Source: Chitinophaga ginsengisoli
GTDB lineage: Bacteria > Bacteroidota > Bacteroidia > Chitinophagales > Chitinophagaceae
Length of the DNA: 64,000 nt
Direction: 5' to 3'
Assembly (NCBI RefSeq): GCF_003014595.1
Contig: NZ_PYGK01000025.1
Span: 1 to 64,000, forward strand
Both the position numbers and the translations under genes were made by a program. The notes under the pieces were generated by a model. That model had not been told where the DNA came from. It made no database searches and worked only from the letters and a program-made list of their open reading frames with translations. This document shows, in pieces, positions 50,442-59,905 of this stretch (the first letter of the stretch is position 1; each line of letters starts with the position of its first letter).

Positions 50442-53400
50442 TTAATGCTTTACCAGTTTAACCATCTTGGATTCCCCATTCTTACCGCTGATGCGGAGCA
50501 GGTAGATGCCAGGCGCACTAATCCGTGAACCGGTATTAATACGCAGGGTACTGGCACCCGCCGGAACGGAACCCTTGTAATCTGAATATAACAGCCGTCC
50601 TGACATATCAAAGATCTCTACTCTTACAGCTGTTTCGGCTTTCAATACTATGTCTACGTTGAACTGATTTTCATATGGATTCGGATATACCTTCGCATCT
50701 CCGAACTCGGCGGCCTTATTGATCAGCGCTACCGGAGGAGCCGCCATTGCTACTGTACCATCGCCTATCCTTGCTGCCTGACCACCCTGAGGATCGATCG
50801 GACCGGCATCGTTCTGGGTAGCCGGATCCAGGTGTCCTTTGACGATCATAGCTGCCACCAGTCCATAACGGGATGTTGCCGTACCAGGATCAACATCTAC
50901 ATGGATCCTGCCGTAACCATCTGGTGCTACGTTAGTGATGGTTACCACACCGCTCTTGTTCAGGGATGCGTTCAGTAATGCCATCTTCGTACCGTTCACG
51001 GTGTATTTACCGGTGATATCATCCCATTCTACAGAGCTGCCGAAGAATACCAGGTCATATTTCAGCGACTGATTCAGGCCGGTGATGTAGTAGTCTGCGT
51101 GGCGGCCTGGGAACAGACCATAGTTTTCTACCATCACGTTGTCAGGGTAGATACCGCTGTTGTTGCCTGTATTGATACCGGCAGAATACATACCATCGAA
51201 GTTTTCTAGGATGGTGATACCTACACCGGTTGCATTGTTCTGGCCGTCCTGCATGTTGCTGATCACTACGCCAGATTGTGGACGCATACCAGTATTATTC
51301 CATGGAGTCGGAGCCACCAGCAGTTCGCTGAAGTTCACATTTACACTGAATCCGAGGCTGATAGCAGATGCAGCATTACTGTAATCGGAATTGCTCGCAC
51401 CTCTTACCGCGCGCACCTTGTAATAGTACTTCTGGCTTACGGTCAGGTTATTGTCAGTATAGCTTACTGAGTTGGCCGGGAGACTGGCTACCTGTGCGTA
51501 GCTACCGCCGGAAACTGCACGCCATACCTGGTATCCTGTTTCAGTGTTGGACCTGTCTGACCACTGCAGCGCGATTGTCTTGGCGCCGGTTGCGGTTGCA
51601 CGCAGGTTGATCGGATTCAGGACTGTTGTTGCACTGTCATAAGCTTCCAGTACCATTGCATTCATGTGCATATAGTAACCATTCTGGGTCTTGTTCACCA
51701 GGACGTTGATCTCACCATTCGCATTCGGCAGTACGCCGTTGATCTGTTTGGCGATGGAAGTATTATATGCAGGATCTATTACCACGCTGTCTGTATTGAT
51801 AGTGTATCTTACCTTGGCAGCCACACCGAAGTTCAGACTGCTAAAGAACACAACATTATAACGTTTCGCTTTGTTCAAACCGGATAATTTCACGGTATGG
51901 GTAATATTCCTGCTATCATATACTGCAGACTGCATCACGACATCAGGATAGATGCCTGAGTTGTCATAAGTGCTCTGACCTACTGCAGGCTGGTCATTTT
52001 CCCATACTTCGTTAAATGTCACGCTGATACCGGTAGGATTACCTGATTCATCCAGTGCATTATTCAGTCTTACACCCTGGTAAGGGAATCCCGCTACATT
52101 GTTCCATGGTGCAGGAGCCGGACTGCTGGAAGAGAAGTCGAGGTATACGCTGGTGGTATTCTTATCAGTAACGAACACATTAAAGGTATCGCTGGCGGCT
52201 GCATTCTGGTTGTCAGTAGCGGTCAGGACCACAGCGTAGTTACCCAGGTTGTTGGCAGTCGGTGCAAAGTTGAAGGTACCTGTACCATTGCCGTTATCTG
52301 TGAAGCTACCGAATGCCGGCAGACCAGTTACGCTGAGCGTTACGGTATTGCCCAGGTCAGGAGTAGCCTGTACATTAAGCTGTGCAGCAGTACCTGCTTT
52401 CAGTTTCACGTCAGCAATAGTCGTGATAGCAGGTGGTTTCACCGGTACGATCACACTAGCAATATTGCTGTAGTTAGGAGATACGCCTTCGGAATTGGAA
52501 GCACTGATCTTGTAATAGTAATGTGTGTTACCATGTACGGTACTATCCACATAACTGCTCGCCGTTGCGCTGTTCAGACTGCCCAGGAGGCTATAAGTGC
52601 CAAGGCTGTCGGTAGCGCGGTGGATCCTGTAGCCGGTAGCGTTGTAAGCAACATTGGTCCAGGCGAGGGATACGTTGCCATTGTTTTGCGTAGCGGTCAG
52701 TTCCTTAGGCGGAGCTGGCAGGGTACCATCATCCAGTATAGCGTTCACCTGGAAGGCATTCAGGTAACCTACCTGTGTACCATTGGCTACTGCCATATTG
52801 AAGGTGATTTCACCATTGCTGTTTGGACTGATATTGTCAAAGTTTGCCGTATTGCTGGTGTTACCCTGTACGTTCAGCGGTTTGCTGACACCATTTATCG
52901 TAAAGACGGTGGTGCCGTTATTGGCCTGTACAGACCATGCACTGCCTGCAAAGAACTTGAAGGAATATTTCCTGGTGGTATCCAGTCCGGTCAGTTTCAC
53001 GTCGATAGCATTATCGGAAGTGAAGATGCCAGGCCATGATCCGAAGAAGTAGTATTCTTTCAGCACTACGTCAGGATAGATACCGCTGTTGTTGCCGGTT
53101 ACTGCGCCCTCGTTCCAGGTGTACCAGTTATTGGTCTGTAACTGCAGGCCTACATTTGTAGTTTCACCCTTGTCATTCACCAGGTTGCTGGTAGATACCG
53201 AAGTAATGTTATTCCATGGCGCCGGAGCATCTGTCTGATTCTTGAAGCGTACAAAGAATTTATAGTTCGGATCCTTGTCAATGACAGTTACGGTGAATGT
53301 TTTGGTGTCAGTACCACCGTTACCATCAACGGTGTTCACTTTCACTGTATAAACGCCCGCGTCGGCATAACCAGGATTGACATTCAGACTGGCAGTACGG

Positions 53401-56400
53401 TTGCTGCCGGAAAGAGTGATGAATGAGGGCAATGATGCTGCAGACCATGTAAGTACATCTGAAGCATTCTGATCAGTAGCGGAGAGAGAAAGCTGCTGGC
53501 CAGCGCCCTCATTCAGGGAAATGTTGGCAATAGAGGCTATGACAGGGCTATAATTATCATTAATTGTCAGGTTGAATGCAACGGTATCCTTACCTCCAAA
53601 CTGATCTGCCGCATACACTGTCAGGTTGTTGTAGGTACCCTGCAGGCCGATGTTTGGCGTTACCTTCAGGAAGGAACCATTCGCATCGGATGCCAGTGTG
53701 ACGAAAGAAGGCAGATTAGCTGTAGTCAGGGTGAGCGGATCTTCGTCTACATCATTTGCTACAATAGGAATGTGTGTTTCCACATCATAACGTGCTGACT
53801 GGTTGCCGATCGGATCAATTACCGGTGCATTGTTGCCGGTAACAGCAGTGGAATTGGAAGTGTAAGCGGAGTTGCCACCGTTGCCGGTTTCACGTACGCG
53901 GTATACATACTGCTGGTTGGAATACAATGCAGTATCTGTATAAGTGCCGGAGGTACCGACCAGGGTATCGGCTTTAATCAGTACGAAAGTATTGCTGTTA
54001 CCAAAAGCGCGCTGGATCTCATAGCCGGTAGCATTGGCCGGGTTGTTGGTCCAGGTCAGTTTGATAGTAGATGGAGACGTAGTGGTAGCTACCAGGTTGC
54101 TTGGTGCAGACGGCGCTGCAGGTAATGCAGGTGTCATTACACTGTAGAATGGCAGTAACTGTCCGGCATCCTGGGTTACTTCAGCCTGTGTCAGCGCTTG
54201 TCCTATAATGGCAACTCTGTCCATCATACCATTGTAGAAGGAACCTGTTAAATTAAATACGTTGGTGTTGTTGTTCACGCCGAGCCTTGCATTGTCAGTG
54301 GTTGCGCTGATAGTACTGAAGCTGGTAGCTGTCGACGCTGCAAGGTCGCCGTTAATATACAGCTTAAGGGAGCTATTGCCATATACCACTGCCACATGTG
54401 TCCATGCTGTACTTGTGAAAGGAACAGATACAGATACACGGGTACCACTGTTTGCTGCGCCGGCTTCCAGTTTATTAGCATTGAGACGTAATCCTAAACC
54501 ACTGGTGCTACCACCAATATCAACCAACATGCAGGTGTTGCTGGTGATCGTTGGCTTGATCCAGAGAGAAACGGTACGTGCAGAGAATGCGTCGTGCAGG
54601 AAGCCACTGGTATTGCCGCCGATGGTCACGTAACTGCTGGTACCATTAAAGACAGCGGCATGTGTGCCTTCTATTTCGTTAGCACTGTTGTAAGTTATTA
54701 CATTCGCAGCACCGCCATTATTATTGATGCTGACATCTGCAGTGGAATTGTCCAATGGATATACTGCCAGGTATGGATAACCCACAGACTGGGCGGATTC
54801 GCCAGAGGTGCCTACTGCGCGGACTTTATACCAGTAGCGGGTATTGGCAGCGACAGTATTGTCCGTTAATGTGGTCGCATTGGCGGCGGCCTTTCCTACT
54901 ACGGAATAAGCACCATTATAGGTCTGGCTGCGATATAATTCAAATCCTGTTTCGTTGTTACTGTTGTCGCTCCATTTCAGGTTTACCGCGTTGAACGCAG
55001 GAGCAAGCGCGCCCAGTATCAGTGGTGCAGTTGGCACTGCTCCCTGAATAGTCATCGTATCACCGATGTACTGATCCGGAATATTGGTGAAGGAGCCTAA
55101 AAGACTGGTTTTCCAGCGGAGGTTCATTGCCTGGCCGCCGGTGCCCTGGAAGTAAGCTACCGTGATCGGATAAACACCCGCGTTCAGGAACATGGATGAA
55201 CTATTTACCTGGGTGGTACCGTGAGCACCATCGTTATTGACAGTAGCTGTACCGCTGTAGGTGTAAGGAGTATTGAACCACAGTTTACTACCATCATCAG
55301 AGTTGGTGGCAAAGGTGTAAGTGCCTGCTGTAGGAATGGTCAGTAGACCAGTCCACAGGAAGGCGTAGTTAACATCCCTGTTCCTGACAGAGATGTCTAT
55401 ATTGTTCGTCCTTCCGGCTTCTACCGGTACGATGGTGTTGAAATCAGGTAATTTGGTCCAGGTACCTTCATAATACTTGTAGCCAATACCCTTATTGATA
55501 GCCGCAGCAGTCACCTGGTTGCTTGGTGGTGAAGCGTTACCCGCAGCATCCTTTGCTATTACATAGAAGTTATACACCTGTCTTTCAGTCAGACCGTAAG
55601 CTACCATATTGAGCTGAGTAGCGGCGACAGTATATGACTTCTGGTTATTTACATAAACTTCATACGTGTTTACGCCTACGTCATCTGTAGCAGCTGTCCA
55701 GCTGAGTGAAACAGAGCTGGAGCTGGTGCTGGTAACTGTCAGGGCCTTTGGTGAAGTAGGCGCCTGGGTATCTGCCTGGGTGATACCGCTGGCTTCAGCT
55801 GACACTGGAGCTGCACCGTTGGCATTTACCGGACGTATAACGTAATAGTATTTTGTATTGGAAGTTAATCCCTTGTCGGCAAATACCAGTACATCAGCAG
55901 GTATCTTGGCTACCAGTTTGTAGCCGCTGCCTGATGTAGTGCTACGGTATATTTCAAAGGCCGTTTCATTGTTCTGAGGATTCGGTTTGTCGTTCCAGTT
56001 CAATGTCAGCTGCGTCTCTGAAACAGGAGTTACCGTAATAACACCTACCGCGTCAGGAACATTGGTACCAGCGGCATTTATAACGCTATACGGAGCAGAG
56101 AAGCTGCTGGTACAACCGAATTGTTCGGTCACACGTGCTATGTATTGTCCTACACCTGCTGTGAATGTATTGGTGTTACTCAATGAAGTATTACCACCTA
56201 CGGTGCGCCATTCGTAAGACGCATAGCCGGCAGGCAGTTTCATGGTGACAGTCGTGCTGCCATCAGGAGCAGGCAATACATTTGTTGCAAGACTGTCTAT
56301 AGCAATAGGAGGAGTGACTGTTGGCGCTTTTGTTTTAACAACAAGCGGGATAGGAGAGAACTCTGACCATGCACCACCTGCAACCCTTCTTACTCTTACG

Positions 56401-57422
56401 GAGTAAGTACCGAGTGCAGTAATGTTAATGCTGTTAGAAGTAGCGTTGGGAATGGTCACGCCATCTTTTTGCCACTCATAAGCAGCAAATCCCGGAGGGA
56501 TACCGGCAGTAATGTTCACCGGGTCGCCAGGACAGAATTCAGATCGTCCTCCCAATGGCCATGGGGTCAGAATATTGTTCCTGTTCATAAAAGGAACGAA
56601 GTCTGGTTCGGCCCAGGCGGTAGTCCAGGTACCGTGCCCCAGATTGGGGTATAATGTAAAAGTAAGATGAGCTCCGGCAGCCTGATAGGCTGAAACCACC
56701 GTATTGGCGGTGTAAGGAGCAGGCGCGTTGTCCAGACCTCCCTGGAAGTACCAGATAGGGGTATACTTAAGATTATTAACATTGGTTGTGGAACCATCGC
56801 CGTTGGCAATACCACTCATTGGCATGATGGAAGCAAAATATTGGGGATAACGTTCTGCGAAAAGCCAGGAACCATAACCACCTGCAGAAAGACCATTAAC
56901 GATAACCCTGTTCAGGTCACCTTTTACCTCCAGGGCCAGACTATCTAATAATTCCTTGATAATGTCAAACTGGCTGTTGCCCCATTCTCCATCTGCGGTT
57001 TGTCCGTAAAACAGGAAACCATCGAAGTTGCCGTTGCTTGTCTGGGTGTCAAAATTCTGTCCGCCATGTAATAATTGGTATTCGTTATCATAAACGCTAC
57101 CACCTTCACCACGTCCGTGAAGGAATACAAAAATTGGATATTTTTTTCCATCAGCCACATTGTGCTGGTAGGTCTTAGGGAATTTGAGGCGGAAGTTAAG
57201 TCCCTTGTAAATATAACATTTGAAATTAGATGTGTTCCAGGCAAGGCGATTCGTCTTTACCCATTTCCCAATACGTCCATAAGGTGGTGGTGTAGGGGGG
57301 GAACTGGAGTTGTACACAACAATGGGGTCCGCGGGGTTTAAAGCTTGCTGCGCAGAAGCCGTACCTGCAAAAAGCATCAGAATGCTCAGAATGCTGAATA
57401 GTAAGTGTACATTTCTTTTCAT
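50442..57422 (-). CDS. Giant secreted multidomain hydrolase/adhesin with T9SS sorting domain
   Basis: 2326 residues. Signal peptide 1-24. Esterase-like alpha/beta hydrolase (about 50-285) with FVFLHGRGEGG, nucleophile GLSAGGYGSW (Ser near 179) and LGHGTW. Ig-like segments (about 290-450), FN3 domains (about 455-640), PA14 (about 644-790), FN3, LamG-like (about 890-1097), FN3, then two cadherin-like modules (about 1195-1385). Three copies of an unnamed ~170-residue module start near 1390, 1758 and 2025, each with APWNN or PTPWNN and NSGIYPD; FN3 or Ig spacers lie between. The T9SS type A sorting domain (about 2241-2326) has DAKVYPNPYENQF and GIYLLRISGKNG. Exported and surface-bound or released, it probably binds and trims glycans, possibly the polymer made next door. 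Confidence 0.9.
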   Translation of the reverse strand: MKRNVHLLFSILSILMLFAGTASAQQALNPADPIVVYNSSSPPTPPPYGRIGKWVKTNRLAWNTSNFKCYIYKGLNFRLKFPKTYQHNVADGKKYPIFVFLHGRGEGGSVYDNEYQLLHGGQNFDTQTSNGNFDGFLFYGQTADGEWGNSQFDIIKELLDSLALEVKGDLNRVIVNGLSAGGYGSWLFAERYPQYFASIMPMSGIANGDGSTTNVNNLKYTPIWYFQGGLDNAPAPYTANTVVSAYQAAGAHLTFTLYPNLGHGTWTTAWAEPDFVPFMNRNNILTPWPLGGRSEFCPGDPVNITAGIPPGFAAYEWQKDGVTIPNATSNSINITALGTYSVRVRRVAGGAWSEFSPIPLVVKTKAPTVTPPIAIDSLATNVLPAPDGSTTVTMKLPAGYASYEWRTVGGNTSLSNTNTFTAGVGQYIARVTEQFGCTSSFSAPYSVINAAGTNVPDAVGVITVTPVSETQLTLNWNDKPNPQNNETAFEIYRSTTSGSGYKLVAKIPADVLVFADKGLTSNTKYYYVIRPVNANGAAPVSAEASGITQADTQAPTSPKALTVTSTSSSSVSLSWTAATDDVGVNTYEVYVNNQKSYTVAATQLNMVAYGLTERQVYNFYVIAKDAAGNASPPSNQVTAAAINKGIGYKYYEGTWTKLPDFNTIVPVEAGRTNNIDISVRNRDVNYAFLWTGLLTIPTAGTYTFATNSDDGSKLWFNTPYTYSGTATVNNDGAHGTTQVNSSSMFLNAGVYPITVAYFQGTGGQAMNLRWKTSLLGSFTNIPDQYIGDTMTIQGAVPTAPLILGALAPAFNAVNLKWSDNSNNETGFELYRSQTYNGAYSVVGKAAANATTLTDNTVAANTRYWYKVRAVGTSGESAQSVGYPYLAVYPLDNSTADVSINNNGGAANVITYNSANEIEGTHAAVFNGTSSYVTIGGNTSGFLHDAFSARTVSLWIKPTITSNTCMLVDIGGSTSGLGLRLNANKLEAGAANSGTRVSVSVPFTSTAWTHVAVVYGNSSLKLYINGDLAASTATSFSTISATTDNARLGVNNNTNVFNLTGSFYNGMMDRVAIIGQALTQAEVTQDAGQLLPFYSVMTPALPAAPSAPSNLVATTTSPSTIKLTWTNNPANATGYEIQRAFGNSNTFVLIKADTLVGTSGTYTDTALYSNQQYVYRVRETGNGGNSAYTSNSTAVTGNNAPVIDPIGNQSARYDVETHIPIVANDVDEDPLTLTTANLPSFVTLASDANGSFLKVTPNIGLQGTYNNLTVYAADQFGGKDTVAFNLTINDNYSPVIASIANISLNEGAGQQLSLSATDQNASDVLTWSAASLPSFITLSGSNRTASLNVNPGYADAGVYTVKVNTVDGNGGTDTKTFTVTVIDKDPNYKFFVRFKNQTDAPAPWNNITSVSTSNLVNDKGETTNVGLQLQTNNWYTWNEGAVTGNNSGIYPDVVLKEYYFFGSWPGIFTSDNAIDVKLTGLDTTRKYSFKFFAGSAWSVQANNGTTVFTINGVSKPLNVQGNTSNTANFDNISPNSNGEITFNMAVANGTQVGYLNAFQVNAILDDGTLPAPPKELTATQNNGNVSLAWTNVAYNATGYRIHRATDSLGTYSLLGSLNSATASSYVDSTVHGNTHYYYKISASNSEGVSPNYSNIASVIVPVKPPAITTIADVKLKAGTAAQLNVQATPDLGNTVTLSVTGLPAFGSFTDNGNGTGTFNFAPTANNLGNYAVVLTATDNQNAAASDTFNVFVTDKNTTSVYLDFSSSSPAPAPWNNVAGFPYQGVRLNNALDESGNPTGISVTFNEVWENDQPAVGQSTYDNSGIYPDVVMQSAVYDSRNITHTVKLSGLNKAKRYNVVFFSSLNFGVAAKVRYTINTDSVVIDPAYNTSIAKQINGVLPNANGEINVLVNKTQNGYYMHMNAMVLEAYDSATTVLNPINLRATATGAKTIALQWSDRSNTETGYQVWRAVSGGSYAQVASLPANSVSYTDNNLTVSQKYYYKVRAVRGASNSDYSNAASAISLGFSVNVNFSELLVAPTPWNNTGMRPQSGVVISNMQDGQNNATGVGITILENFDGMYSAGINTGNNSGIYPDNVMVENYGLFPGRHADYYITGLNQSLKYDLVFFGSSVEWDDITGKYTVNGTKMALLNASLNKSGVVTITNVAPDGYGRIHVDVDPGTATSRYGLVAAMIVKGHLDPATQNDAGPIDPQGGQAARIGDGTVAMAAPPVALINKAAEFGDAKVYPNPYENQFNVDIVLKAETAVRVEIFDMSGRLLYSDYKGSVPAGASTLRINTGSRISAPGIYLLRISGKNGESKMVKLVKH

Positions 57423-57793
57423 AAAAGAAAATATGAATTATGGACAATCGGGCATTACCCGGTAATTAGCCAGAAATAATAAACAACAGCCCAAAGTACC
57501 CAGGGCGGGCAAATCAGAGGAGATGGTAAAATTAAAATTGAGTAGTTCCGAAAAAAAGAATTACTACCAGATTGGCTTTTATGTAGGATGAGGTTAGGAA
57601 TTATTTCACACTTGGTAGCTTTCTCATATAATCAGACAAGGAAGAAGCTTAGTGTACTCGGTTCAAGTTCCAAAAGTAAGTGTATATTTTTACAGTTGGA
57701 GACTTTTTTAGTGAAAATCTGTTTTTGAAGGGTGAACGATATAAAACAATTGGTGAAATCATACAAGAGAACGGTAAGTGTAAAAAGTACACC
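57423..57793. other. 371-bp intergenic region with a promoter candidate
   Basis: It separates the giant gene from the GT2 gene, both minus strand. TACTTTTG on the minus strand (57671-57678) fits the -7 consensus and would give the giant gene a 5' leader of about 250 bases. Long leaders are plausible for such large surface proteins. No open frame or stable hairpin was recognised. Confidence 0.45.
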
Positions 57794-58996
57794 TCAACCC
57801 GTTGTTAACTGACGTTGTGAGCGGTCCCATACTGCAGACTGTTTCTTTCTTAAAAAACGGCCAAACCCTTGATACACGGCCACATTCATGAATACAAAAT
57901 AGAAAGGTATATAGAACACTTTACTTTTTACCTGTTTTCTTGCCAGCACATATCCAACTAAAGCCATGCCATAAAATGCGGCCTGCATCAGCAGTATTGC
58001 CCAGTAGATAAGGGGCGCACCCGACACACATAATACTATATTAGTTAGTAGTGCCAATAATAAACACAATGGGGCAACTGTCCAGCGGAATACACGATGA
58101 GAAACATACTGCCAGGTAATTTTTGGATAACGGAAAATGTTCAGCAGGTCCATCAGCCGGCTCATTGACTGGAACCCTCCCGCACCAATGCGTACCTTAC
58201 GTTTATATTCATCTTCCAGTGAGGCGGAGGGCGTTTCCTGCGCATAGGCATCGGGAGCATAGGCCACTCTGTAACCTTTTTTATTTATACCGAAAGAGAT
58301 CATAAAATCATCCAGGATAGTGTCCGCAGGTATATCTTCATATAAGGAACTGCGTATGGCAAACAATTCACCGGCGGCACCCATTACACTATACAGCTCA
58401 GCATCCCATTTCTTTAATAAGGACTCATACTTCCAGTACATACCTTCTCCGGCGCCTTCCGCTTCCGCCTGTTCGGCTACAAGGATCTTTTTTTCTCCTG
58501 CCACCGCGCCGGTCTGTTCGTCCCGGAAGTGACGCATAAGACAAATAAGAACGTCCTTATTTAATAAGGTGTTCGCATCTGAAAATACTACAAAAGGCGT
58601 CTTAACAAATTTCATGGCCCTGTTCACCGCCATAGTCTTACCCCTGCGCTCCGGTTCATAAAGCAATGTGATCCGGGGGTAACTCCTTATTATATTATTG
58701 GTGTCGTCAGAACTGCCATCGGTTACAAAGATGATCTGTACCTTATCCTCCGGATAGTTCAGGGAAAGTGTATTGGTAATCTTTTCCCTGATAAACGCCT
58801 CTTCGTTATAGGCGGCTACCATCAGGGTCACTTCAGGTGTGAAAGGGGGTTCATTTCCCGTATAACGGGGGCTTACAAATAAACGGCGCAGTTTAATTAC
58901 TATATAAAGTAGTATACCATATCCTACATAACTATAGCAAACAAGAAAGAGGCTGCACCAGAAGAGCACTGTGATCACAGTCATAATATATATCAA
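57794..58996 (-). CDS. Membrane GT2 glycosyltransferase (hyaluronan-synthase-like)
   Basis: 400 residues. One N-terminal helix (about 7-35), a cytoplasmic GT-A domain and three C-terminal helices (about 310-380). Donor-site motifs are MVAAYNEEAFIREKI (about 54-68), VTDGSSDDT (about 90-98) and the metal-binding FSDANTLLN. DDFMISF (near 225) supplies the likely base, and EYKRKVRIGAGGF (near 260) stands where processive enzymes have QxxRW, here changed. It probably adds sugars to the growing unit at the inner membrane. It faces the plus-strand half of the locus across a 470-bp divergent region. Confidence 0.9.
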   Translation of the reverse strand: MIYIMTVITVLFWCSLFLVCYSYVGYGILLYIVIKLRRLFVSPRYTGNEPPFTPEVTLMVAAYNEEAFIREKITNTLSLNYPEDKVQIIFVTDGSSDDTNNIIRSYPRITLLYEPERRGKTMAVNRAMKFVKTPFVVFSDANTLLNKDVLICLMRHFRDEQTGAVAGEKKILVAEQAEAEGAGEGMYWKYESLLKKWDAELYSVMGAAGELFAIRSSLYEDIPADTILDDFMISFGINKKGYRVAYAPDAYAQETPSASLEDEYKRKVRIGAGGFQSMSRLMDLLNIFRYPKITWQYVSHRVFRWTVAPLCLLLALLTNIVLCVSGAPLIYWAILLMQAAFYGMALVGYVLARKQVKSKVFYIPFYFVFMNVAVYQGFGRFLRKKQSAVWDRSQRQLTTG

Positions 58997-59466
58997 TTGA
59001 GGGGATAAACTGAGCGTTGTAGCACGTTAGATAACAACCCGTAGGTGGATTCACAGCAAAAGTATAATAATTGTGCAGTATTTTTTCAGCAGTGTGTGCT
59101 ACATTTAAAAAAAAGAAGAGCTTCAAAGCATTGAATATCCGTTTACGATAATTTCTTGTGCATTCACCCAAAAAATCCAACCGTTTACCAAAAACATATT
59201 GGGAAATGAATAAAGTATTATATTTTTACATCGTTGTTTTAAGGACAATACTATTGCGAAAATTTCAGGCTTGCTGTTCAAAATTACTTTCGTACTTTAG
59301 TGCAAGCTTTGTAAATGAAACCATATTTGAGTCTTTTCTTTCATATCCCCTGAGAAACTGTTTTTTGAGTTCCAATAAAACCTTATCCAATTTAAAGCCA
59401 ACGAACACTAATCTTTCCAATGCCTAACCGTATTGGGAGCTATTTGTAATATTAAATTGGTTAAAG
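58997..59466. other. 470-bp divergent control region of the polysaccharide locus
   Basis: AT-rich, between the GT2 gene (minus) and the response regulator (plus). TACTTTTG on the minus strand (59057-59064) matches the -7 consensus, 61 bases before the GT2 start. On the plus strand no clear consensus box was found. An 89-codon frame at 59158-59427 has a low-complexity product and no support. This region probably controls both halves of the locus. Confidence 0.5.
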
Positions 59467-59859
59467 GTGAAAAAAACAGTTTTAATAATAGATGATAGTT
59501 TACCCATCCGATATTTACTGGAAGTGATGCTAAACAGGACCTACAACGTTGTTTCAGCGTGTGATGGTCTCGCTGCAATGGCATGGCTTAAAAATGGCAA
59601 TATCCCCGACCTGGTGATCACAGATCTCCAGATGCCCAACATCAACGGATGGGAACTTATAGAGTTCATGACCGAAAGTAATCTGTACCAGCATATACCA
59701 CTCATGGTGCTATCCGGTGTGCATGATACTAAAGAGTCGTTTGCGAATATACGCCCCGGTAACATCAAGACGATTATCAAAAAGCCGTTTGATCCCGTAA
59801 TCTTACTGGATACAATCGATCATGTGTTGAAAGCACAGCACGTACCTGCTTTTTCATAG
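59467..59859 (+). CDS. Single-domain response regulator (CheY-like)
   Basis: 130 residues starting with GTG at 59467 (MKKTVLIIDDSLPIRYLLEV). A complete receiver: acidic pocket Asp9/Asp10, phospho-acceptor Asp53 (PDLVITDLQMP), the Thr/Ser position in MVLSG, and the conserved lysine in IIKKPFDP. No output domain. It lies 46 bases before the sugar-phosphate transferase, whose own N-terminus is a degenerate receiver; a paired control role at the protein level is inference. The partner histidine kinase is not in the window. Confidence 0.92.
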   Translation: MKKTVLIIDDSLPIRYLLEVMLNRTYNVVSACDGLAAMAWLKNGNIPDLVITDLQMPNINGWELIEFMTESNLYQHIPLMVLSGVHDTKESFANIRPGNIKTIIKKPFDPVILLDTIDHVLKAQHVPAFS

Positions 59860-59905
59860 CACTTAATCACATCATCAGTATGTAACCATTAATTCCTTTG
59901 TTAGC

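Noticed and set aside
59158..59427. Plus-strand 89-codon frame in the divergent region
   Set aside because: AT-rich region, Ser/Leu/Phe-rich product, and no initiation context; likely chance.
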